Assembly (NCBI GenBank): GCA_052034445.1
Contig: JBPOIN010000037.1
Span: forward strand, 1 to 16,744
Length of the DNA: 16,744 bases
Reading direction: 5' to 3'
Source of the DNA: Sterolibacterium sp052034445
GTDB taxonomy: Bacteria > Pseudomonadota > Gammaproteobacteria > Burkholderiales > Rhodocyclaceae
Part shown: piece after piece, positions 8,047-15,370 of the stretch
Numbering within the stretch: position 1 is the first letter of the stretch
Layout: every line of letters begins with the position of its first letter
Translations under genes and position numbers: made by a program
Notes under the pieces: model-generated
Databases searched by the model: none
What the model was told of the DNA's origin: nothing
The model's input: the letters and a program-made list of their open reading frames with translations, nothing else

Positions 8047-8538
8047 TTAGGCGACTTCGGCGCGCTCGATGATCACCGGCTCGTTGGGGACGTCCTGATG
8101 GTAGCCCTGGGTGCAGGTCGGTGCGCTGCGGATCTTGTCGACGACGTCCATGCCTTCGACGACCTTGCCGAACACGGCATAGCCCCAGCCGTTGCCGGTC
8201 GGCGCGGTGTGATCAAGGAAGCCGTTGTCGGCGACGTTGATGAAGAATTGGGCGGTGGCCGAATGCGGATCGTTGGTGCGCGCCATGGCCAGTGTGTAGC
8301 GCTTGTTCTTCAGGCCGTTGTCGGCTTCGTTCTTGATCGGCGCGTTGGTGGGCTTCTGGTTCATGTCGGGAGTGAAGCCGCCGCCCTGGATCATGAAGCC
8401 GTCGATGACGCGATGGAAGATCGTGCCGTTGTAATGACCGGATTCGACGTAGGCGGTGAAGTTCTTGGCGCTCTCGGGGGCCTTCTCGGCGTCGAGTTCG
8501 ATGCTGATGACGCCGTAGTTGGTGTGCAGCTTGATCAT
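8047..8538 (-). CDS. ppiB: Cytoplasmic peptidyl-prolyl cis-trans isomerase (cyclophilin B)
   Basis: The 163-aa single-domain cyclophilin catalyses cis-trans isomerisation of proline peptide bonds and has no signal peptide, so it works in the cytoplasm. The family core is clear: TIFHRVIDGFMIQGGGF (39-55, with catalytic R43), a SATAQFFINV strand and GWGYAVFGKVVEGMDVVDKI. Length and sequence match the bacterial PpiB type. AAGGAAA lies about 5 nt before the start. It is 45 bp downstream of a second, exported cyclophilin gene that is clearly a paralogue, and 47 bp upstream of lpxH. Confidence 0.95.
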   Translation of the reverse strand: MIKLHTNYGVISIELDAEKAPESAKNFTAYVESGHYNGTIFHRVIDGFMIQGGGFTPDMNQKPTNAPIKNEADNGLKNKRYTLAMARTNDPHSATAQFFINVADNGFLDHTAPTGNGWGYAVFGKVVEGMDVVDKIRSAPTCTQGYHQDVPNEPVIIERAEVA

Positions 8539-8583
8539 GCGGATTTCCTTGGTTGAGGTTTGAAAGGGGATGTGAAACGTGGC

Positions 8584-9156
8584 TTATTTCTTTTCCGGCA
8601 GCAGCTTGACCGATTCGATCACGATGGGCGTGACAGGGACGTTCTGGTGCATGCCGGCATTGCCGGTGCGCGCCTTGGCGATCTTCTGCACCACGTCGAG
8701 GCCCTGCACCACCTTGCCGAACACGGCGTAGCCCCAGCCATCGCGGCTCGGGTAGTCGAGCGGGGTGTTCTTGACGAGGTTGATGAAGAACTGGGCGGTG
8801 GCCGAATGCGGGTCGCCGGTGCGCGCCATGGCCAGTGTGCCGATTTCGTTCTTGAGACCATTCTTGGCTTCGTTCTCGATCGGCGCCCGCGTGGTCTTCT
8901 GCTTCATGTCGGTGGTGAAGCCGCCGCCCTGGATCATGAAACCGTCGATGACGCGATGGAAAATGGTGCCGTTGAAGAAACCGTCCTTGACGTATTCCTG
9001 GAAGTTGGCGACCGACTTGGGCGCCTTGTCGCTGTACAACTCAATGACGATGGCGCCCTGACTGGTTTTCATTTCAACCAGCGGGTTGGCGGCAAAGGCC
9101 GGATGCGTGATCAGGTTGAACAACAGGCCGCAGGCCAGCAGCAGGACTTTTTTCAT
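8584..9156 (-). CDS. ppiA: Periplasmic peptidyl-prolyl cis-trans isomerase (cyclophilin A)
   Basis: The 190-aa protein has a Sec signal peptide: MKK, a hydrophobic stretch, and a probable cleavage after AFA at residue 22. The mature part is a cyclophilin with TIFHRVIDGFMIQGGGF (catalytic R68), SATAQFFINL and GWGYAVFGKVVQGLDVVQKI. It should help folding of exported and outer-membrane proteins in the periplasm. It ends in a basic KLLPEKK tail. GGAG lies about 6 nt before the start. It follows the L,D-transpeptidase gene by 106 bp, the largest gap in the run, so an extra promoter there is possible although none is obvious. The closest relative in the window is the next gene, which suggests duplication. 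Confidence 0.93.
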   Translation of the reverse strand: MKKVLLLACGLLFNLITHPAFAANPLVEMKTSQGAIVIELYSDKAPKSVANFQEYVKDGFFNGTIFHRVIDGFMIQGGGFTTDMKQKTTRAPIENEAKNGLKNEIGTLAMARTGDPHSATAQFFINLVKNTPLDYPSRDGWGYAVFGKVVQGLDVVQKIAKARTGNAGMHQNVPVTPIVIESVKLLPEKK

Positions 9157-9262
9157 GAGAGCTCCAGTGAATGAACGATGAAAGGGAAATGAAAGCCGAT
9201 ACGCAATGACGGTGAGAAAGTGAATGGAGGGTGTCGAGCCGTGGATGGCGATGGCCGGGCGT

Positions 9263-10597
9263 TCAGGCCGCTCCCTCGTAGATGATCTTCCACTGGTTGT
9301 CTTCCTTGATCCAGTACTGGCGCTTTTTCATGACGTTCGACAGATTGCTGCTGCGATAGTCCTGGTCGAAGGTGATGACCACCATTTCTTCCTTGCCGGG
9401 ATTGCGGAACATGCTGAGGTTGTTGGTCGCCACCTTGATCCAGCTTTTGCCCGTATTCACGCGGCGCTTGTGTTCGCCCCATTCGTTGATGTCTTCGCCG
9501 TCGGCGTTGAATCTTTTCGAGTAATGCTTGAGGTAACGATCGACATCGCGACTTTCCCAGTCGAGACGCCATTGCTCGATCTCCTTCTTGAGTGCGCTAC
9601 GCTCGGCTTGCCAGTCATCGAGCGACAGCCATTCGATGCTGTTGCTGATGATGACGGGCGTCAGGCCGATCTGCAGGTTTTTGGAGATCGCGTCGAAATC
9701 CTGATTGGCCAGCACCACGCAGCCGTCGGAGGCCTTGGGCGGACGCGAGAAGGTGTCGGAGGGCGTGCCGTGCAGCCAGATGCCGTGGCCGTTGCGACCG
9801 TTGCGCTTGTCCCATTCGTTCGGATAGCTGATCGGGAAAGCGCCAGGGCCGTAGAAATCGCCGAGTTTGGCGCGCGACAGGCTGCCGGTGACGTGATACA
9901 CGCCGATCGGGGTTTTCTTGTCGCCTTCGCGCGATTTGTCGGTACCGAGCTTGCCATGGCTGATGTAGTAATCGGCGACAAAACGCGGCGTGCCGTTTTC
10001 GTTCTGATACAGATACAAACGCGCCTTTTGGGTGTCGACGACGATGGCGTATTTCTGATCCGTCTCCATCTGCAGCAGATAACGCGGGACATAATTTTCC
10101 GGCGGTTTCTCGCGGTAAGCCTTGAGGCGCGCCAGTGCTTCCTCGCGCAGGTCAGCGATTTTTTCCTGTGGCGGATTGACGGCATTACCGAAGGTTTTGA
10201 TGGGGCGCGTGCGTGCCAGCAGCAAGTCGCCCTTGATCAGATGGGCGAGGCGGAAGTTCGGATAGGCCTTGAGCAGTTCATCAGTCTGCTGCAACGCGGC
10301 ATCGAGGCGTTTTTGCTCGATCTGGGCAAGGATATTGGCCAGCAACGGCTCCGGACCGGCATCCGAATAGCGGGCAGTTGGTAGCGGGGCTGCCGGCGCC
10401 GCAACGGGCGGTAGCTTGATGCGTTTTGGCGCGGTTTTGACGCTGCTCTTGCCGGTCTTTTGCGCCATCAGGCTCACATGGCGGGACTTCTTTTGCTTCT
10501 TGCCGCCTTGGCCGCTGTTGGCCGCCAGCAACGGCGTGCAGGCCAGCAGGCAAACCAAAGCGGCGACGACGGAGCGCATGCACCTTCTCGATGTCAT
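9263..10597 (-). CDS. Exported L,D-transpeptidase (YkuD) with C-terminal NTF2-like domain
   Basis: The 444-aa envelope protein probably cross-links peptidoglycan (3-3 links) or attaches proteins to it. Parts: signal sequence at 1-26, which contains LLAC and so could be a lipoprotein; basic/Pro-rich linker to about 80; TPR-like helices at 84-128; YkuD domain at about 182-318 with H276 in WLHGTP and catalytic SDGC (290-293, C293), where the family more often has SHGC; and an NTF2/SnoaL-like domain at about 340-444. The last domain matches that of the gene upstream. The start is uncertain: the ATG at 10597 has no ribosome binding site, while the ATG at 10579 (MRSVVAALV) follows GAGAAGG very closely. 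Both give a signal peptide. It lies 31 bp after the TPR gene and is likely co-transcribed with it. Confidence 0.88.
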   Translation of the reverse strand: MTSRRCMRSVVAALVCLLACTPLLAANSGQGGKKQKKSRHVSLMAQKTGKSSVKTAPKRIKLPPVAAPAAPLPTARYSDAGPEPLLANILAQIEQKRLDAALQQTDELLKAYPNFRLAHLIKGDLLLARTRPIKTFGNAVNPPQEKIADLREEALARLKAYREKPPENYVPRYLLQMETDQKYAIVVDTQKARLYLYQNENGTPRFVADYYISHGKLGTDKSREGDKKTPIGVYHVTGSLSRAKLGDFYGPGAFPISYPNEWDKRNGRNGHGIWLHGTPSDTFSRPPKASDGCVVLANQDFDAISKNLQIGLTPVIISNSIEWLSLDDWQAERSALKKEIEQWRLDWESRDVDRYLKHYSKRFNADGEDINEWGEHKRRVNTGKSWIKVATNNLSMFRNPGKEEMVVITFDQDYRSSNLSNVMKKRQYWIKEDNQWKIIYEGAA

Positions 10598-10628
10598 GAA
10601 AGCGAACCGGGAAGGAGACAGCAGCAGC

Positions 10629-11687
10629 TTATTTGACGAGCTCTTGCTGGATCAGCCATTTGCCGTCCTGCTTGACCATCACGAGAGTCTTGTTGCCGCT
10701 GGTCTTGAAACCCGTCGAGTTGTAGTGCTGACGGAATTTCGCGCGTGCGCGATCCGGGCCTTCCATGGTGACTTGCAGGTTCTCGATCGAGACCTGGATC
10801 GAGCCAGGTTTGTTCACGCGCTTGTTACGCTCGGCTTCCCAGTCCGAACGCGATTCGCCGCCTGGTGTCTGGAAGTCCTTGGCGTAATGGCTCAGATAAC
10901 CCTTGACATTCTTTTTCGACCAGGCTGAAGCCCAGTTATCGACCGCTTTGCTGACTTCGCCATTGTTGTCGGCGCCAGCGGCGGCGCCCTTGGCTTCCGC
11001 GACCTGGGGTGCGGGTGCGGCTTGGGCGGCAGGTTGCTTGGCTTCGGCAACAGGGGCGGGCGCCGCCGGCGCGGCCGCTACGCTGGTCACGCCGCCGGTT
11101 CTGCCAGCCGCCGGGCGACCGGTGGTCGGACGCGAAGTGGCGGTCATGAGTTCGCGGATCATCGCCAGTTTGGTCTGTGCGCTGGCATTCGAAGAGTCGA
11201 GCTGCAGCGCCGTGTCGTATGCCTGACTGGCCATGCGGGCATAGATATCGCCGAGATTTTCATGTGCTGTGGCATACGAAGGATGCGTGCGAATCGCCAT
11301 TTCGAGCGCCTGCTTGGCTTTTTCGTACTGTTTCTGCTGGGCGTAGATCACCGCCAGGTTGTTATAAGGCTCGGGCGACTCGGGGTAGTCCTCGGTGAGT
11401 TTGGTGAACACGATGATCGCTTCGGGCGTGCGATTCATCTCGGTGAGGATCAAGCCCTTGAGGAAGCGGGCTTGCGGGTCCTTGGGTTTGGTGGCGAGGT
11501 ACTGGTCCGCCTTGTCGAGCGCCTGGGCGTGCTGGCCCTGCTTCATGAGTTTGCCAATATCCTGCAGGGCATCGGCATGCGCAATGGGCGTGAAGCCGAT
11601 CATGGCTGCAGCCAGCAGGCCGGCGATTGATTTGAATGACACAAAAGGCGCAAAAGCTGCCCGGGTCTGGATGCGTCGTAGGGTCAT
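10629..11687 (-). CDS. Exported TPR protein with C-terminal NTF2-like domain
   Basis: The protein is 352 aa. The ATG at 11687 is chosen because MTLRRIQTRAAF leads into a hydrophobic stretch and a clean signal cleavage site (AHA-D, after residue 38). The frame stays open to 11783, but that would cover the promoter. Residues 40-180 are TPR-like repeats, for example NNLAVIYAQQKQYEKAKQAL and a repeat around HENLGDIYARMASQAYDTAL. Residues 184-240 are an Ala/Pro-rich, probably disordered linker. Residues about 246-352 are an NTF2/SnoaL-like domain (NWASAWSKKNVKGYLSHYAK ... KWLIQQ). It is probably a periplasmic scaffold or adaptor for the neighbouring L,D-transpeptidase, inferred from adjacency and the shared domain. 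No catalytic motif is visible. There is no clear Shine-Dalgarno sequence. Confidence 0.85.
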   Translation of the reverse strand: MTLRRIQTRAAFAPFVSFKSIAGLLAAAMIGFTPIAHADALQDIGKLMKQGQHAQALDKADQYLATKPKDPQARFLKGLILTEMNRTPEAIIVFTKLTEDYPESPEPYNNLAVIYAQQKQYEKAKQALEMAIRTHPSYATAHENLGDIYARMASQAYDTALQLDSSNASAQTKLAMIRELMTATSRPTTGRPAAGRTGGVTSVAAAPAAPAPVAEAKQPAAQAAPAPQVAEAKGAAAGADNNGEVSKAVDNWASAWSKKNVKGYLSHYAKDFQTPGGESRSDWEAERNKRVNKPGSIQVSIENLQVTMEGPDRARAKFRQHYNSTGFKTSGNKTLVMVKQDGKWLIQQELVK

Positions 11688-11734
11688 GAGGTATACTCGA
11701 TTGGTTAAAGACGGACGGAATCTTTGAATTCTTG

Positions 11735-11763
11735 ATTCTACCAAGAAGCCGTCGCTAATCCAA
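11735..11763 (-). promoter_or_regulatory. Candidate sigma-70 promoter for the envelope gene run
   Basis: On the minus strand TTGGAT (11763-11758) is followed after 17 nt by TAGAAT (11740-11735), a 5/6 match to TATAAT. The -35 is weak (3/6). Transcription would start near 11728 and give a leader of about 40 nt before the TPR gene. Confidence 0.4.
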
Positions 11764-11765
11764 TC

Positions 11766-11793
11766 TTGCCTATCCACAGTCAACCCTGATTAT
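11766..11793 (+). promoter_or_regulatory. Candidate sigma-70 promoter for cysS
   Basis: TTGCCT (11766-11771, 4/6) is followed after 16 nt by GATTAT (11788-11793, 4/6). It would start a leader of roughly 75 nt before cysS. It lies back to back with the opposite-strand promoter, with the -35 elements adjacent, so the two could compete. Both boxes are imperfect. Confidence 0.25.
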
Positions 11794-11873
11794 TCCCCCT
11801 TATTTCTGCGTCTTGCACTGCGTCAGTGGGTGCAGCGCAAGAGCCCGAGGGGGCGGTCCCTTTGTCGCCGACC

Positions 11874-13271
11874 ATGCTGAAAATCTACAACACTCTCGCC
11901 CGTGACAAGCAAGCCTTCGTTCCGCGTCAACCCGGACAGGTTGGCATCTACGTTTGCGGCATGACGGTGTATGACTTCTGCCATCTTGGCCATGCCCGCG
12001 TGCTGGTGGTTTTCGACATGGTGGTGCGCTGGTTGCGCGCCAGCGGCTATCAGGTGACCTATGTGCGCAATATCACCGACATTGACGACAAGATCATCCG
12101 CCGCGCGACGGAGAACGGCGAAACGCTGCGCGCGTTGACTGACCGCTTCATCGGCGCAATGCATGAGGATTCGGCGGCGCTGGGTGTGCAGCGTCCGGAT
12201 TTCGAACCGCGCGCGACCGAATTCGTGCCGCAGATGCTTGACATGATCGGCAAGCTCGAAACCAATGGCTACGCCTATGTCGCGGCGAACCGCGATGTGT
12301 GTTTCCATGTGCGCAAATTTGATGGCTACGGCAAGCTCTCGGGCAAGTCGCTCGAAGACCTGCGCGCCGGCGAACGCGTCGATGTCATGGAAGGCAAGCA
12401 GGATCCGCTCGACTTCGTGCTCTGGAAGCACAGCAAGGACGGCGATCCGCAGGAGGCGCAATGGCAATCGCCCTGGGGCGACGGCCGGCCGGGCTGGCAT
12501 ATCGAATGCTCAGCCATGAGCTCGCAGTTGCTCGGCCAGCATTTCGACATCCACGGCGGTGGCCAGGATCTGCAGTTTCCGCATCACGAAAACGAGATTG
12601 CCCAGAGCGAGGGCGCGCACCAGCATCCCTTTGTGAATTACTGGATGCACAACGGCTTCGTGCGCGTCGACAACGAGAAGATGTCGAAATCGCTCGGCAA
12701 CTTCTTCACGATCCGCGACGTGCTAAAGCAATACGACGCCGAGGTGGTGCGCTTCTTCATCCTGCGCGCCCACTACCGCAGCCCGTTGAATTACTCCGAC
12801 GCCCATCTCGACGATGCGCGCGGCGCCCTGACGCGCCTGTACACCGCGCTCAAGGGTTGCAGCGGCACAGCCGCCGTCGATTGGCAGACTCCCGCCGCGC
12901 AGCGCTTCAAGGCCGCGATGGATGACGACTTCAATACCCCCGAGGCCATCGCCGTGCTGTTCGATCTCGCCGCCGAGGTCAATCGCAATCACGACTCCGC
13001 ACTCGCCGCGCAACTCAAGGCACTGGCCGGCGTGCTGGGCCTGCTGCAACGTGATGCGGTGGCTTTCCTGCAGACTGAGGTCGGCAGCGCCGCCGGTCAG
13101 GAAGGGCAGGGCGGGCTCAGCGCCGCGCAGATCGAAGAAAAAATCGCCGCCCGCATCGCCGCCAAGAAAGCGAAAAACTTTGCCGAATCCGACCGCCTGC
13201 GCGACGAACTCAAGGCCGCCGGCATCGTGCTCGAAGATTCGGCACAAGGGACGACCTGGCGCAGGGCTTGA
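11874..13271 (+). CDS. cysS: Cysteinyl-tRNA synthetase
   Basis: The 465-aa class I aminoacyl-tRNA synthetase charges tRNA-Cys with cysteine. Motifs: HLGH signature (37-40), KMSKS (269-273), zinc ligands C28, C212, H237 and E241, the WHIEC block (208-212) and HGGGQDLQFPHHENE (227-241). The C-terminal anticodon-binding region ends with KAKNFAESDRLRDELKAAGI, typical of the family. Length is normal. The start MLKIYNTL is the family's usual beginning. An in-frame GTG at 11826 would add 16 residues with no similarity. No good Shine-Dalgarno sequence precedes the ATG: the purine-rich GAGGGGG lies about 20 nt upstream. It is divergent from the TPR gene. Confidence 0.98.
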   Translation: MLKIYNTLARDKQAFVPRQPGQVGIYVCGMTVYDFCHLGHARVLVVFDMVVRWLRASGYQVTYVRNITDIDDKIIRRATENGETLRALTDRFIGAMHEDSAALGVQRPDFEPRATEFVPQMLDMIGKLETNGYAYVAANRDVCFHVRKFDGYGKLSGKSLEDLRAGERVDVMEGKQDPLDFVLWKHSKDGDPQEAQWQSPWGDGRPGWHIECSAMSSQLLGQHFDIHGGGQDLQFPHHENEIAQSEGAHQHPFVNYWMHNGFVRVDNEKMSKSLGNFFTIRDVLKQYDAEVVRFFILRAHYRSPLNYSDAHLDDARGALTRLYTALKGCSGTAAVDWQTPAAQRFKAAMDDDFNTPEAIAVLFDLAAEVNRNHDSALAAQLKALAGVLGLLQRDAVAFLQTEVGSAAGQEGQGGLSAAQIEEKIAARIAAKKAKNFAESDRLRDELKAAGIVLEDSAQGTTWRRA

Positions 13272-13545
13272 GCCGGACGCTGCGTTTGGCGTAACGCTTG
13301 TGGCTGGGGTGGCTGCGTGTCGCCTGTCGGCCATGAACAACCGCTTGACGATGGCTGTTTTACGGTGTTTTCCTCCGGTGAGGTTGCCAGCAAAGGAGCG
13401 TCATCGTATCCATGAGTTGCCTACGGACCCGCCCTCGGACAGGTAGCATGCGCGCCACTTGTGTGCAGAGACTGCGGACACTTTGCTTGACCGGGCCTCT
13501 GATGTGCCCAATTTGCTCCGCTGATTTCCCCTCACGGATTGGTGA
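13272..13545. other. Gene-free 3' region of cysS
   Basis: No convincing gene was seen. A 51-codon frame from 13412 to 13567 contains CPIC and several other cysteines, but its end runs into the terminator palindrome and its ribosome binding site is poor. A short inverted repeat GCGTT/AACGC lies shortly after the cysS stop but is too small to call a terminator. Confidence 0.4.
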
Positions 13546-13600
13546 TGCAAAAACAAACCCGCCCTGACGTGATGAGCGTCAGGGCGGGTTTGTTTTTGCA
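13546..13600. terminator. Bidirectional intrinsic terminator (24-bp perfect palindrome)
   Basis: The two 24-nt arms (13546-13569 and 13577-13600) are exact reverse complements around the 7-nt loop TGATGAG. The stem core is GC-rich (ACCCGCCCTGACG and its complement). Each strand ends in TTTGTTTTTGCA, giving a U-rich tract in both directions. It lies between the convergent cysS (+) and csp1 (-) genes, 24 nt after the csp1 stop and 274 nt after the cysS stop. Confidence 0.92.
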
Positions 13601-13624
13601 GCATGCCGCGGTTGCGGCGCCGGA

Positions 13625-14074
13625 TCAGCCGATCAGGGCCTTGCACTGCTTGGCGCAGGCGGCGCAGGAGTCGGCGCAGGCTTTGCATTCGGCGTGCTTC
13701 TTCTCATGCTTGCGGCATTCCTTCTCGCATTCCAGGCAGGCGTCGAGCGCGACTCTGGCGAGGCTGGCGGCGTATTTGGAGTTCTGGCCGGCCAGACTTT
13801 CGAGGGCACGGCAGATGGCCATGGTCTGATTGACTGATTGGGCGCAGGCGGCCATTTCCTTTTCGCCGTTGCCGAGCAGGATCAGGCAGTGGCTCAGGCA
13901 GGCTTCGGCTTTTTGCACGCAGTCGCCAGCGGCTGCCAGCAGTTGCTGGGTGTTGTTGCCGGCGGCATGCATGTGTCCGTGATTGTGATGCTCGTGTTCC
14001 GTGGCGCCGGCCAGGCCGCTCAGCGCGGCCAGCGTCAGGGCGCCTGCGCCTTTGAGTATGTCGCGTCGTTCCAT
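13625..14074 (-). CDS. csp1: Tat-exported Csp1-like copper storage protein (four-helix bundle, 13 Cys)
   Basis: The protein is 149 aa. The N-terminus MERRDILKGAGALTLAALSG has twin arginines and a weakly hydrophobic stretch with a likely cleavage after LAGA (residue 24), as in Tat signals. A His-rich segment follows (HEHHNHGHMH, 27-36). The mature part has 13 cysteines: C52, 59, 63, 77, 88, 113, 116, 120, 130, 133, 137, 140 and 144, many spaced CxxC or CxxxC along helices. In Methylosinus Csp1 a Tat-exported four-helix bundle lines its core with 13 Cys that hold Cu(I). The same count and export route support copper storage or sequestration in the periplasm. AGGA lies about 9 nt before the ATG. 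It follows dnaJ by 36 bp. No copper-responsive operator was recognised. Confidence 0.85.
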   Translation of the reverse strand: MERRDILKGAGALTLAALSGLAGATEHEHHNHGHMHAAGNNTQQLLAAAGDCVQKAEACLSHCLILLGNGEKEMAACAQSVNQTMAICRALESLAGQNSKYAASLARVALDACLECEKECRKHEKKHAECKACADSCAACAKQCKALIG

Positions 14075-14104
14075 GTGATTATTCCTTGTCGTTAAAGCGG
14101 CATT

Positions 14105-14110
14105 GTTATA

Positions 14111-14113
<3 letters not shown>
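14105..14113 (-). promoter_or_regulatory. Candidate extended -10 promoter for csp1
   Basis: The minus strand reads TGATATAAC (14113-14105): TGn followed by TATAAC, an extended -10 element with 5/6 match to TATAAT. The TGA is the dnaJ stop codon. The -35 position (TCAAGA, 17 nt upstream) is poor, which extended -10 promoters tolerate. Transcription would begin near 14098, about 24 nt before csp1. Confidence 0.4.
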
Positions 14114-15226
<1,113 letters not shown>

Positions 15227-15370
15227 GGGGGCAGTGAGGAGAGAGGGGTAAGGGGTGAGGAGTGGGGGAGGAGGAGGAGCAAGGCGCCGACGGACGCCTC
15301 ACTCCTCATGGCCGCAGGAAACGCCCCGAAGGAAGTGGCCTTGGGCCATCCCTGTGGGACGCCTCACTCC
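15227..15370 (-). repeat. dnaK-dnaJ spacer with 17-bp direct repeats and complementary polypurine/polypyrimidine blocks
   Basis: GGACGCCTCACTCCTCA occurs twice, at 15292-15308 and 15357-15373; the second copy contains the dnaK stop codon and ends 3 bp beyond this interval. Between them are small palindromes TGGCC-TTG-GGCCA and TCCC-TGT-GGGA. Toward dnaJ, TGAGGAG recurs at 15235-15241 and TGAGGAGTG at 15256-15264, exact complements of parts of the direct repeats. The transcript can therefore form alternative stem-loops between dnaK and dnaJ. The look is of a small inserted repeat element rather than an ordinary operon spacer. Confidence 0.55.

Noticed and set aside
9224..10384. A 386-codon open frame on the plus strand
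   Set aside because: It is the antisense shadow of the L,D-transpeptidase gene, which has a signal peptide and catalytic motifs. The shadow frame shows no domain and no ribosome binding site.
11688..11783. N-terminal extension of the TPR protein
   Set aside because: It covers the best promoter and would place the signal peptide deep inside the protein.
13412..13567. A 51-codon frame with CPIC and other cysteines after cysS
   Set aside because: It ends inside the terminator palindrome, has a poor ribosome binding site, and only one CxxC pair, so a zinc finger cannot be supported.
13401..13829. Open frames on both strands across the palindrome
   Set aside because: The near-identical peptide on the two strands comes from the perfect palindrome, not from genes.
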